Origin: an uncultured bacterium
Lineage (GTDB): Bacteria; Cyanobacteriota; Vampirovibrionia; Gastranaerophilales; Gastranaerophilaceae
DNA length: 64,000 nt
NCBI GenBank assembly: GCA_905215335.1
Contig: CAJMPQ010000004.1
Coordinates: forward strand, 112,589-176,588
Direction of reading: 5' to 3'
Position 1 is the first letter of the stretch, and every line of letters begins with the position of its first letter. The notes below the pieces were generated by a model that saw nothing but the letters and a program-made list of their open reading frames with translations, was not told the origin of the DNA and made no database searches. Shown one piece after another: positions 1-7,820 of this stretch. Made by a program: the position numbers and the translations under genes.

Positions 1-2
1 AT

Positions 3-788
3 ATTGGTCTAAACTCATACTATACAAAATATGGTATGATGACTCCAAGCTTAAAAGAAGAAATCGAAAAAGGAATACAAGAAAAATTCAATGAAACTAG
101 CGACATTTTAGATACAATGGAATGGGCTGAAAATTCAGATAATTTACTTGTATATGCAATGCTTAAAAAAGATTTCAAATTTTTAAATGCATTCGATAAA
201 TTATCAACAGGTGGTTTTGGTAAAAATTACAATGCATTCCCATACTTTGGAATCAACGAAAATAGTGATAAAAAATTATACAAAAACTTAAAAGTATTAT
301 TCTATAATTCAAATGAAGATTTTGCTGTAAAACTATTCACTAAAGACAGAGATGAAGTAATTTTATACAGAACAAACAATGACACAACATTTGATGAATA
401 CTATTCAGAATTAAATAAAAAATCAAGAAAATTCCGTGGTAACAAAAGATTTGCAAAACATGATGAATTAAGAATTCCTGATATTAATCTATATCAACAA
501 GCAAGCTTTAAAGAACTTGAAGGCCATGATGTAAAAGGTACAAACTTCAGAATAGATTCAACAATCGAAACTATTGATTTCAAAATGAATAACGAAGGCG
601 TAGAATTAAAAAGTGAAGCTGCTATGATCGCAAAAATGTCAGCACTTCTACCAGAAAGAGGACGTAAATTCTACTTCACAGATAATTTTGTACTATTCTT
701 AATTGAAAAAGGTCAAAAAACTCCATACTATGCAATGAAAGTTAGCGACCTTGAAGCTCTAAATAGCACAGCTAAAGAAGAAGAATAG
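3..788 (+). CDS. Serpin-like protein, 5' end outside window
   Basis: The frame is open back to base 3 with no stop, and there is no Shine-Dalgarno before the internal ATG at 36. This is therefore the 3' part of a longer gene. The C-terminal third reads like the end of a serpin: an IPDINLYQ strand, a hinge-like segment (MNNEGVELKSEAAM), then YFTDNFVLFLIEKGQKTPYY, matching the serpin F-x-x-x-x-x-F-L-F-F-I pattern. Inhibitory serpins keep small residues through the hinge. Here Leu, Lys and Glu occupy hinge positions, so I infer a non-inhibitory or divergent serpin. Its target is unknown. The serpin call is moderately confident because only part of the protein is visible. Confidence 0.6.
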   Translation: MGLNSYYTKYGMMTPSLKEEIEKGIQEKFNETSDILDTMEWAENSDNLLVYAMLKKDFKFLNAFDKLSTGGFGKNYNAFPYFGINENSDKKLYKNLKVLFYNSNEDFAVKLFTKDRDEVILYRTNNDTTFDEYYSELNKKSRKFRGNKRFAKHDELRIPDINLYQQASFKELEGHDVKGTNFRIDSTIETIDFKMNNEGVELKSEAAMIAKMSALLPERGRKFYFTDNFVLFLIEKGQKTPYYAMKVSDLEALNSTAKEEE

Positions 789-803
789 AAAATAAACACA
801 AAT

Positions 804-844
804 AAAAAAAAGAGGTTAGATATAAAATCTAACCTCTTTTTTTA
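804..844 (+). terminator. Rho-independent terminator after serpin-like gene
   Basis: An 11-bp stem (811-821 with 827-837) has a 5-nt loop and is followed by a run of seven T. The A-run on the left makes it potentially bidirectional, but only the upstream plus-strand gene needs it. Confidence 0.9.
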
Positions 845-902
845 TCACAAATAATATAAATATCTAATTGACCACCAATAATTTAACAACTATAATCAAA
901 TT

Positions 903-2282
903 ATGGCTAAAGTAAAAACAAAATGGATATGTCAACAATGTGGGTACGAAAGTGCAGGATATTTAGGAAAATGTCCTGAATGCGGAAGTTGGGGAAGTTT
1001 CACGGAAGAAATTCAATCAAACCTAAAACCTCAAACAACTTCACCACAAGGAATAGTTAACGATACAAAACCTTCACTAATTACAGAAATTCATATAGGT
1101 GAAGAAGTTAGAGTTAGCACAAACATTTCAGAATTTGATAGAATTTTAGGAGGCGGACTAGTTCAAGGTTCACTTGTTCTAATTGCCGGCGACCCTGGAA
1201 TTGGTAAATCAACAATATTACTACAAACTAGTGGACAATTAGCAAGTAACGGACAAAAAATTCTATATGTATCAGCAGAAGAATCAGCAAGTCAGTTAAA
1301 ACTTAGAGCAAACAGACTCAAAATAAATTCTGAAAACTTATACGTTTATCCACAAACAAACTTGGAAAGTATAAGACAACAAATTGACGAACTTAAACCT
1401 GATACTATTGTTATTGATAGTATTCAAGCTATATACTCTCAAACAATAACAAGTTCAGCAGGAAGCGTTTCACAAATTAGAGAATGCTGCAATATTTTAA
1501 TGCAAATTGCAAAAACTCAAAATATTACAATAATAATCATAGGTCACGTTACCAAAGATGGAAATATTGCAGGGCCTAAAATTTTAGAACACATGGTTGA
1601 TACTGTTATTTATTTTGAAGGAGACAAATATAAATCATATAGAATGCTTCGTTCAATGAAAAATAGATTTGGAAACACTTCTGAAGTAGGGATTTTTGAA
1701 ATGCAAACTCAAGGCTTAGTTGAAGTAAAAAATCCAAATGAACTATTTTTAAATGAACGTTCTCAAGAAGCAATCCCAGGTAGTGCAATTATTGTAACCA
1801 ATGAAGGTTCAAGACCACTACTTGTAGAAATCCAGGCTTTAGTTGGGACAACACCATACCCATCTCCAAGAAGAGTTACAAATGGAGTGGATTCTAGCAG
1901 AGTTCTTCAAATTCTTGCGGTATTAGAAAAACGAGTAGGCTTAAATTTATCAAAGCAAGATGTTTATGTGAATGTTATGGGCGGCATTGATGTTAATGAG
2001 CCAAGTGCAGACTTAGGTATTGCTTTAGCTATTGCAACTTGTGCCAGAGATGTTGTAGTTGATCCGCAAACAGTTATTATTGGAGAAATTGGTTTATCAG
2101 GAGAAATACACCCTGTTGCAAATATCGACAAACGATTAAATGAAGCTGCGGCCTCAGGATTTAAAAAAGCAATAATTCCTTATGCAAATAGAAATATTGA
2201 ACACGATAAAATTCAAACAGTTCCTGTTAAACGAGTAATTGATGCAATTACAGCTTGTATAACCCCAAATACAGTACAATAA
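903..2282 (+). CDS. radA: DNA repair protein RadA (Sms)
   Basis: RadA is a hexameric DnaB-like helicase that drives branch migration during recombinational repair. All parts are visible in 459 residues, the usual length. There is an N-terminal zinc finger (Cys10, Cys13, Cys24, Cys27), a RecA-type ATPase with Walker A GDPGIGKST at 96-104, the RadA-specific KNRFG motif near residue 252, and a C-terminal Lon-protease-like domain with the segment GGIDVNEPSADLGIALAIA. No strong Shine-Dalgarno precedes the ATG. The CinA-family gene follows after 10 bp, suggesting a two-gene operon. Confidence 0.97.
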   Translation: MAKVKTKWICQQCGYESAGYLGKCPECGSWGSFTEEIQSNLKPQTTSPQGIVNDTKPSLITEIHIGEEVRVSTNISEFDRILGGGLVQGSLVLIAGDPGIGKSTILLQTSGQLASNGQKILYVSAEESASQLKLRANRLKINSENLYVYPQTNLESIRQQIDELKPDTIVIDSIQAIYSQTITSSAGSVSQIRECCNILMQIAKTQNITIIIIGHVTKDGNIAGPKILEHMVDTVIYFEGDKYKSYRMLRSMKNRFGNTSEVGIFEMQTQGLVEVKNPNELFLNERSQEAIPGSAIIVTNEGSRPLLVEIQALVGTTPYPSPRRVTNGVDSSRVLQILAVLEKRVGLNLSKQDVYVNVMGGIDVNEPSADLGIALAIATCARDVVVDPQTVIIGEIGLSGEIHPVANIDKRLNEAAASGFKKAIIPYANRNIEHDKIQTVPVKRVIDAITACITPNTVQ

Positions 2283-2292
2283 GAGGTAACTA

Positions 2293-2781
2293 ATGAAACT
2301 AGAAGAAGAATTAGGCAAACTTTTAATTGAAAAACATTTAACAGTAGCAACCGCAGAATCTTGTACCGGAGGCCTTGTAAGTTCAAAACTTACAGATATT
2401 TCAGGTAGTTCAGAATATGTTAAACTAAATTTCGTAACTTATGCAAACGAAGCTAAACATAATATCCTTGGAGTTAGTTGGGATATTTTAAATAACTATG
2501 GCGCAGTAAGTGAACAATGTGCTGAAGCTATGGCAAATGGGCTAGAAAAAGCAACAGGATGTGATATCGCAATTTGTACAACAGGAATCGCTGGACCAAC
2601 AGGCGGAACTGAAGAAAAACCGGTAGGTCTTGTTTATATTTCTGTAAAATACAAAGGTATAGTTACAATAAAAGAAGTTAAATTATCACCGGACACTCCA
2701 AGAATTGAAATGAAAGAAGCTTTTGCAAATCACGCATTAAAACTTGCAATATCAACATTATCCGGCAATAAACTTTGCTAA
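2293..2781 (+). CDS. CinA C-terminal family (PncC-type nicotinamide-nucleotide amidohydrolase)
   Basis: This 162-residue protein is the stand-alone C-terminal CinA domain. In characterised members (PncC) it deamidates nicotinamide mononucleotide to nicotinate mononucleotide in pyridine-nucleotide salvage. It has the family signature AESCTGG near residue 22, and CTTGIAGPTGGTEEKPVG matches the conserved TGIAGP-x-GG loop. An AGAGGT Shine-Dalgarno precedes the ATG, and the gene starts 10 bp after radA, so the two are probably cotranscribed. Its 3' end overlaps the convergent downstream gene by 24 bp. The large N-terminal MoaB-like domain of full-length CinA is absent. Confidence 0.9.
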   Translation: MKLEEELGKLLIEKHLTVATAESCTGGLVSSKLTDISGSSEYVKLNFVTYANEAKHNILGVSWDILNNYGAVSEQCAEAMANGLEKATGCDIAICTTGIAGPTGGTEEKPVGLVYISVKYKGIVTIKEVKLSPDTPRIEMKEAFANHALKLAISTLSGNKLC

Positions 2782-3663
2782 GACTTCAGGGAACTTGTTT
2801 ATTAAAGCATCCGCAAACTTTTCTGTATCAACCTGAGTTGTAACAACAGATAATAGATCTTGTGGAAGTTTATTCATCATTTTTTCTAAGTACTCTGGCT
2901 TAATAACTCCCATTGATTTAACCATTTCATCTTTATTGCGTTCTCTTTGAATAATATGAGTATATGCATCAGCATCAAATTTCTCATATAATTTAGGTTC
3001 ACGACTTGTCAATAGCAAAGTTAAATCTCGCTTTTGATTTGGTTGAAGATTTGTAATCGCATTTCTATAATCTAAATCACCAAGTTGCCCAATTTGTCGT
3101 ACTAATTCAGCAGAATCACCTTGAGCTTCAACTCCGGTTACACTTTCTAACATTTGTTGTAAGTACATTTCAGGAATAGATTTGAGATTTTGAAGCAACA
3201 TTTCCTTATCCATATCCGTACCTGTTAACAATTTATCTAATTGTTTTTCCGGCATATATTCAATAATTTGTTGCTCTGAGAACATTTCAAACACAGTTCT
3301 AACAAGCTCTTCCATTGGAATATCTTTTAATAAGTTCATCAATCCATCTTCAGAAAAGAACTGCAAACCTTGTACCATATCATTTGGTTCTAACATAGGA
3401 ACAAGCTTTTCTAACTGGGCAGATGTCATAGACTGCATTATAACTAATTTATTATTCGGATCGGCTAATTGAAACAATTCAATTAACTGGTTTGGATCAG
3501 AAAACATATCTGCAGCCATCTGAATTGCAGCCTGATTACCCTGTGCTGCTTCAGCTTGAAGAATTTCTTCTACTGATTTATCAGCATAAATCTGCATCTT
3601 GGATTCAGAAATACCAAGTTTTGATTGCAAATAAAGTAATGTAGACTCTATGACCAGCGACAT
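2758..3663 (-). CDS. Hypothetical helical protein, MgtE-N-like repeats
   Basis: I do not recognise a named family. The 301 residues are acidic and almost entirely helical. They are rich in short amphipathic units such as EQQIIEYMPEKQLDKLL and AQLEKLVPMLEPNDMVQ, resembling the helical repeats of MgtE-N or FliG-type scaffold domains. There is no signal peptide, membrane segment or catalytic motif. An inference is a cytoplasmic scaffold or regulatory protein. Its 3' end overlaps the convergent CinA-family gene by 24 bp with no terminator between them. It is divergent from the 89-residue gene at 3884, sharing a 220-bp AT-rich region. Confidence 0.75.
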   Translation of the reverse strand: MSLVIESTLLYLQSKLGISESKMQIYADKSVEEILQAEAAQGNQAAIQMAADMFSDPNQLIELFQLADPNNKLVIMQSMTSAQLEKLVPMLEPNDMVQGLQFFSEDGLMNLLKDIPMEELVRTVFEMFSEQQIIEYMPEKQLDKLLTGTDMDKEMLLQNLKSIPEMYLQQMLESVTGVEAQGDSAELVRQIGQLGDLDYRNAITNLQPNQKRDLTLLLTSREPKLYEKFDADAYTHIIQRERNKDEMVKSMGVIKPEYLEKMMNKLPQDLLSVVTTQVDTEKFADALINKFPEVLAKFIAG

Positions 3664-3789
3664 ATAAACCTCAAATCTCTTTATATATTAACGGTTTAAA
3701 ATCCTAGAAAATTCAATAATATCAATAAATTGTAACATTAAGTAATATTCAAAAAAAGCCTAAAATAAACAGTATTTAATACAAATTCC

Positions 3790-3848
3790 GTTGTAAATTT
3801 TTGTAAAAATTTACGACAATTGTAACAAAATTTTAACGTTTCTATACT
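3790..3848 (+). promoter_or_regulatory. Promoter with upstream inverted repeat
   Basis: A sigma-70-like promoter for the gene at 3884: TTGTAA at 3820-3825, a 17-bp spacer, and TATACT at 3843-3848. Directly upstream lies an inverted repeat with 13-bp arms (3790-3802 and 3805-3817, one G-T mismatch). Its position next to the -35 suggests an operator. The binding protein is unknown. Confidence 0.6.
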
Positions 3849-3883
3849 TTATATATATAAGGGAAAATATAAGGAATGGGACA

Positions 3884-4153
3884 ATGAGTTTCGATGTAAA
3901 TATTGGACGGGCACAACCAATTATTAAACCCACAGCAAACATGAATAACGATGGTGGAAGCGGCGGAAACCTAGGTTATATGATGCGCGGAAAAAAGAAA
4001 AACAATCAAAATGAACATAAAAGTTTATTTGATTCAGAACCGGAATTAGATTCTTTCGAAATGGCATCAAAACTTCCTAACAAACATTATGAAGAAGCTA
4101 TGGGATTAAAAAATTCTTGGATTGAAAATTTTATTTCAAAAATTACAAAATAA
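3884..4153 (+). CDS. Small hypothetical protein (89 aa)
   Basis: I do not recognise this protein. It has a low-complexity, Gly/Asn/Lys-rich N-terminal half (DGGSGGN, then GKKKNN) and a more ordered C-terminal half ending in NSWIENFISKITK. There is no signal peptide or membrane segment. Support for being real: an AAGGA Shine-Dalgarno, a good promoter with an inverted repeat upstream, and its own terminator directly after the stop. It therefore appears to be a single-gene transcript. Confidence 0.75.
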   Translation: MSFDVNIGRAQPIIKPTANMNNDGGSGGNLGYMMRGKKKNNQNEHKSLFDSEPELDSFEMASKLPNKHYEEAMGLKNSWIENFISKITK

Positions 4154-4194
4154 AAAAGACCAAACATAGAAAATATGTTGGTCTTTTTGTTTTA
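4153..4194 (+). terminator. Rho-independent terminator
   Basis: The stem pairs GACCAAACATA with TATGTTGGTC (one bulged A) and is followed by TTTTTG. It overlaps the last base of the 89-residue gene's stop codon. With its A-rich left side it may also serve the convergent minus-strand gene. Confidence 0.8.
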
Positions 4195-4201
4195 TAAAAT
4201 A

Positions 4202-4708
4202 TTATGCTAACCCATGCGAAACTTTATTGTTAGTAGAAATCATATTCATCGCAGAATAAATACTTTCTCGCGAATCAAGTAAGGTATCATATCTACTATC
4301 TAAACTAGACAATTGTGACAAATAAGATGATAACTGAGGCAAAATACGAGGATTATTCTCAGCATCTTCTAGTAAAGTTTCTAATTCGTTACCAATTGCA
4401 TTTAATATTTCTGTCGTATCATCCGAAGAAATAGATACCCCAACAGAACTTGCTAAAGCTTTTGCTTCTGATAGTATCTGACTTTCAGAATCATTTCGTC
4501 CATCTTGTTGATCAGATGAAGACTGTTTTTCTTGCATTGCTGCAGAAATTAATGATAATGCCTCTGACTCTGTCATATCATCCGTTGCAGTAATTCCTAA
4601 TGCTTCTAATTTTGATTTAGTGCTTTCGCTCAATGATGACTTTTTCACATTAGTATCATTTGCAGCAGCACTTGAACCTGCATTTACACTGGAAATTGAT
4701 GTTGACAT
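4202..4708 (-). CDS. Hypothetical Ser-rich protein
   Basis: A 168-residue protein of unknown function. The start is set at the ATG at 4708 because AAAGGA lies 8 nt upstream; the longer reading to 4747 has no ribosome site. The first 30 residues are Ser/Ala/Asn-rich (STSISSVNAGSSAAAND). A helical Ser/Asp/Glu-rich body follows, with SLSESTKSKLEALGI and a repeat-like LSSYLSQLSSLDSRYDTLLDSRESIYS. No membrane segment or catalytic motif is seen. It is divergent from the MarR-type gene and may share its regulatory region. Confidence 0.7.
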   Translation of the reverse strand: MSTSISSVNAGSSAAANDTNVKKSSLSESTKSKLEALGITATDDMTESEALSLISAAMQEKQSSSDQQDGRNDSESQILSEAKALASSVGVSISSDDTTEILNAIGNELETLLEDAENNPRILPQLSSYLSQLSSLDSRYDTLLDSRESIYSAMNMISTNNKVSHGLA

Positions 4709-4825
4709 AAAACCCATCCTTTCTTTGGGAGCTATTCTCTCTCTCAATATTTGTACGTTGGATTTGTCGGATTATATTATTCAATTCTTAAGTAAAATAC
4801 GTCGATTGTGAAGAAAAGTTTACAT

Positions 4826-4878
4826 GTAGAATATTCTACTAGTGGAAATATTGACTTTTGAAAAAGTGTAATTATACA
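4826..4878 (+). promoter_or_regulatory. Promoter and 14-bp palindrome upstream of MarR-type gene
   Basis: A perfect 14-bp palindrome (GTAGAATATTCTAC, 4826-4839) lies 11 bp upstream of a promoter with TTGACT at 4851-4856, a 16-bp spacer and TATACA at 4873-4878. MarR dimers usually bind such palindromes and regulate their own gene, so this is a candidate autoregulatory operator. It may also control the divergent gene at 4708. Confidence 0.6.
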
Positions 4879-4928
4879 AAAACAAGTACACGAGATTTTA
4901 TAAGTTATTAAGCAAAGAGAGGTAAAAC

Positions 4929-5396
4929 ATGGAGAAAAGAAGACATTATGTTAACAGCTTAACATTTCAAACTGAGTACACTGCACAAGTTTTTAAAAAT
5001 ATCACCAAAGAATTTTTTGAAAATGAAATAAACAAGAAAATTTCATTTGAAGAATACATAATTCTGGATACAATAATTTGCTATCCGCACATTGATGAAA
5101 AAATATTAGCTAAAACACTATTAAAAGATAGAAATTCCATTAAACATCTATTAACAAAATTAGTTAATAAAAAACTGCTCGAAGAAATTAAAAATAATAA
5201 ATTAGAAGCAGTATTTACTCATTACAAATTAACAGATAAAGGTAATAAATTATACCAAGAAATAACTCTTTCTAATGACAAAACTATAGAAATACTTGCC
5301 AAATTTATCTCAGAAAAAGAATTATTATCTTTTACTAAAACACTATTAAAAATTAGAAATATACTTATTTCACTTGAATATATTGAAATACCATAA
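4929..5396 (+). CDS. MarR-family transcriptional regulator
   Basis: This 155-residue protein has the MarR winged-helix layout. An N-terminal dimerisation helix is followed by a helix-turn-helix (EKILAKTLLKDRNSIKHLL, residues about 57-75). The beta-hairpin wing and its closing helix read KLEAVFTHYKLTDKGNKLYQ, matching the family's LT-x-KG signature, and C-terminal dimerisation helices complete it. MarR proteins are ligand-responsive repressors or activators; the ligand cannot be read here. AGAGAGG precedes the ATG, and a palindrome next to the promoter suggests autoregulation. A terminator follows, so it is monocistronic. Confidence 0.88.
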   Translation: MEKRRHYVNSLTFQTEYTAQVFKNITKEFFENEINKKISFEEYIILDTIICYPHIDEKILAKTLLKDRNSIKHLLTKLVNKKLLEEIKNNKLEAVFTHYKLTDKGNKLYQEITLSNDKTIEILAKFISEKELLSFTKTLLKIRNILISLEYIEIP

Positions 5397-5426
5397 TAGA
5401 TCTCAAAATATTACTCCTACTCTATG

Positions 5427-5460
5427 CAAAAAAGCTCTCATATTGAGAGCTTTTTCTTTT
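5427..5460 (+). terminator. Rho-independent terminator after MarR-type gene
   Basis: The stem AAAAGCTCTCA pairs with TGAGAGCTTTT around a 3-nt loop, followed by TTTTTCTTTT. Confidence 0.9.
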
Positions 5461-5470
5461 ATACAAAAAT

Positions 5471-5498
5471 AAAAGAGATTTCTTACGAAATCTCTTTT
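5471..5498 (-). terminator. Terminator downstream of tRNA-Gly
   Basis: An 11-bp stem (AAAAGAGATTT with AAATCTCTTTT) around a 6-nt loop. On the minus strand it lies 5 nt past the tRNA 3' end and continues into TTTTATTTTTG, so it probably ends the tRNA transcript. Confidence 0.8.
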
Positions 5499-5502
5499 AA
5501 AT

Positions 5503-5575
5503 AGCGGAAGACGAGACTCGAACTCGCGACAGCCTGCTTGGAAGGCAGACGCTCTACCAACTGAGCTACTTCCGC
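5503..5575 (-). tRNA. tRNA-Gly (TCC)
   Basis: The cloverleaf reads cleanly on the minus strand. It has acceptor arm GCGGAAG/CTTCCGC, a D-arm with AGCTCAGTTGGTAGAGC, anticodon loop CTTCCAA (anticodon UCC), a T-arm with GTTCGAG, and a U discriminator. The 3' CCA is not encoded. Confidence 0.97.
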
Positions 5576-5965
5576 AAAACTATTTATTTGTCACAAAAAA
5601 ATATTACCACAAGAGTAAACTAAAATCAAGTTTTAAATTTCAAACCAACAAAAATGTATATTAATCCTAAAGTACTAGTAAAAAATATCAATATGAGCCT
5701 TGAAAAATCTATTCTCAAGAATGGTGCGAAAAGAACCCATGACCGTTTATTATATAAATGTAGGTTCGAAACGTCCAAGCACTTTTTCGGGGTTGCGACA
5801 AGATTTTTTCTTTTTGCGGTTTGGTTTAAAACGCTTTGAACTTACACCTTACTTCAAAAAATTTTTCATGTTTTATAACTTCCGGTTTGTAGTGTAGCTA
5901 AGTTGCAAGACAAACCTTTTTATTTTATAATCCATCCTGTATAGAATATATAGGAGTAAATTATT
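5576..5965. other. 390-bp intergenic region, no convincing gene
   Basis: It holds two short open frames (61 and 65 codons, plus strand) that overlap each other. They have no good ribosome sites and Phe/Lys/Arg-rich translations, so I do not accept either as coding. A plus-strand terminator-like hairpin sits near the right side with no protein gene ahead of it. That leaves room for an unidentified small RNA. I could not match the region to tmRNA, RNase P RNA, SRP RNA or a recognisable 6S RNA. Confidence 0.5.
5884..5925 (+). terminator. Terminator-like hairpin without an upstream gene
   Basis: GGTTTGT (5884-5890) pairs with ACAAACC (5910-5916) around a 19-nt loop and is followed by TTTTTATTTT. 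No coding gene precedes it on this strand, so it may end a small RNA. Confidence 0.55.
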
Positions 5966-6247
5966 ATGACAAGTGAAGTTAGGGCAAGTCACATTCTTGT
6001 AAAAACAGAACAAGAAGCTAAAGATTTGTATAACGAAATTAAAAATGGTAAATCTTTTGCTGAACTAGCAGAAGAAAAATCATTATGCCCATCTGGACAA
6101 AATGGTGGTGATCTTGGATTTTTTGGAAAAGGAATGATGGTTAAACCTTTTGAAGATGCAGCTTTTGCTCTTGAAGTTGGTGAATTATCAGAACCTGTTC
6201 AAACTCAATTCGGATGGCACTTAATTCAAGTTACAGGCAAAAACTAA
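5966..6247 (+). CDS. Parvulin-type peptidyl-prolyl isomerase (PpiC-like)
   Basis: A 93-residue single-domain parvulin catalysing cis-trans isomerisation of X-Pro bonds. Family features are the opening VRASHILVKTEQEA, GKSFAELAEEKS-CPS, GGDLGFFGKGMMVKPFEDAAF, and the final FGWHLIQV strand with its active-site His. It has no signal peptide, so it acts in the cytoplasm, unlike PrsA or SurA. An AGGAG site precedes the ATG. It is the first gene of a tight run with the Xaa-Pro peptidase (1 bp gap), the rRNA methylase and the C_GCAxxG protein. The proximity of two proline-related enzymes is suggestive only. Confidence 0.93.
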   Translation: MTSEVRASHILVKTEQEAKDLYNEIKNGKSFAELAEEKSLCPSGQNGGDLGFFGKGMMVKPFEDAAFALEVGELSEPVQTQFGWHLIQVTGKN

Positions 6248-6248
6248 T

Positions 6249-7820
6249 ATGGATAATATAACAGTAATAAAAAATTTCATGGTTAACAATGAGCTTAAAT
6301 ACTTATTAGTTAACTCAACTAATGAATTTTTAGTTGAATATAATACTTTAGAAGAAAATTCCAGATTCAAACTAACACAATTTTCAGGCTCAACAGGAGA
6401 AGCTTTAGTTACTCCGGAAACAATTTATCTTTTTGTAGATGGAAGATATCATATTCAAGCTGATCTTGAAGTTAACCATGAAAAAATTACTGTTATAAAA
6501 CTTCAACAAGGCCAAAAATACTTAGATGAACTTATAAACAGAATTCCAAAAAATGAAGTTTTAGGTTTATTTTCTAAAAAGAATTCTCAAGCAAAAATAG
6601 AATTTATAAAAGACAAAAGAAATATAAAACTTTTAGATTCTGATCTTCTTGATAATAAAGTTAAAAATATATTTCAAAACAATATTGAACTCGATATTAA
6701 TTTAACTGGAATTTCAAAAGAAGAAAAAATTACAGAAATTTCAGCTAACCTAGCAGAGGACGAAGCCTTATATATAACAGATTTAGATGAAGTTTCTTAC
6801 CTATTTAATATGAGAAACTTTTCACAAAATTTCACTGCAAAAATAAAAGCTAAAGCTCTTATTTTTAAAAACGAATTTCAATTATTTACTGAAAATGAGC
6901 TTCAAAATTTAGAAAACATATTGAAAAATACAGACAAAAAAATCTATGTAGATAAAACTACAATTAATGGATTTGATTATAATTTAATAAATTCAAGGGC
7001 TCTAAATCTATCCGAAAATTCTGTTAAAATAATGAAAGCTCAAAAAAATAAAGCTGAATTAAATCATTTGAAACATGCATTTAAAAAAACAGATAAAGCA
7101 GTTTCGGCAATACGAGATTATATTGAAAATAATGAAAATTTATCAGAATATGATATTGCAACTCAACTAGAAAAAGAATTCAAAAAACAAGGAGCTCTAG
7201 GATTAAGCTTTAATTCCATAGTAGCCAAAGATAAAAATTCTGCTCTTGCTCACTACTCAAAATCTTCAAAAGATGAAATAATCAAAGATGGTAGTCTTGT
7301 TCTGATTGACTGCGGAGCTTATTTTGAAGGCGGACTTGCAACAGATATCACGAGAGTTTTTGTCAAAGGAACTCCAAGTGAACTACAACGCAAAATATAC
7401 ACGATTGTATTGAAAGCCTTTTTAAAAGCATACAATTACGATAAAACAAATACACAAAGACCATTGAAAGGTTTTGATATAGATAAGTCTATTCACGAAT
7501 TTTTTGCGACACAAGATACTGAAGGTTTTGTTTTTAACCATGGATTAGGACACGGAATAGGTATAAATGTTCATGAATACCCACCAAATCTAAGTTCTCA
7601 TGAAATGGCAAAAACTCCAATACTTGATGGAATGTGCTTCTCTATAGAACCGGGATTATATAAAGAAGGCTTTTTCGGAGTAAGATTGGAAAATTCGTGT
7701 TATTTCCAAGATAATCACATTCACTCATTTGTACATATGAATTATGAAAAAAAACTAATCGATGATAAAATGTTATCAGAAACAGAAAAACAACAACTTG
7801 CAGAATTTGAGGTTAAATAA
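6249..7820 (+). CDS. Xaa-Pro aminopeptidase family (M24B)
   Basis: This 523-residue metallopeptidase releases N-terminal residues before proline. It shows the long aminopeptidase P layout: two creatinase-type N-terminal domains (SGSTGEALVTPE, FVDGRYHIQA) and a C-terminal pita-bread domain. The five metal ligands are in place: Asp in LIDCGAYFEGG (about 354), Asp in ATDITR (about 365), His in GHGIGINVHE (about 435), Glu in SIEPGLY (about 467) and Glu in VRLENS (about 481). It starts 1 bp after the isomerase stop and its stop overlaps the next ATG (TAATG), so translation is probably coupled. No signal peptide. Confidence 0.93.
   Translation: MDNITVIKNFMVNNELKYLLVNSTNEFLVEYNTLEENSRFKLTQFSGSTGEALVTPETIYLFVDGRYHIQADLEVNHEKITVIKLQQGQKYLDELINRIPKNEVLGLFSKKNSQAKIEFIKDKRNIKLLDSDLLDNKVKNIFQNNIELDINLTGISKEEKITEISANLAEDEALYITDLDEVSYLFNMRNFSQNFTAKIKAKALIFKNEFQLFTENELQNLENILKNTDKKIYVDKTTINGFDYNLINSRALNLSENSVKIMKAQKNKAELNHLKHAFKKTDKAVSAIRDYIENNENLSEYDIATQLEKEFKKQGALGLSFNSIVAKDKNSALAHYSKSSKDEIIKDGSLVLIDCGAYFEGGLATDITRVFVKGTPSELQRKIYTIVLKAFLKAYNYDKTNTQRPLKGFDIDKSIHEFFATQDTEGFVFNHGLGHGIGINVHEYPPNLSSHEMAKTPILDGMCFSIEPGLYKEGFFGVRLENSCYFQDNHIHSFVHMNYEKKLIDDKMLSETEKQQLAEFEVK

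Noticed and set aside
5761..5785. Degenerate tRNA T-arm (GGTTCGAA)
   Set aside because: The flanking bases cannot form the T-stem or an acceptor stem.
5700..5897. 65-codon frame with TTG start in the gap after tRNA-Gly
   Set aside because: No ribosome site, it overlaps another short frame, and has an unnatural Phe/Lys/Arg-rich composition.
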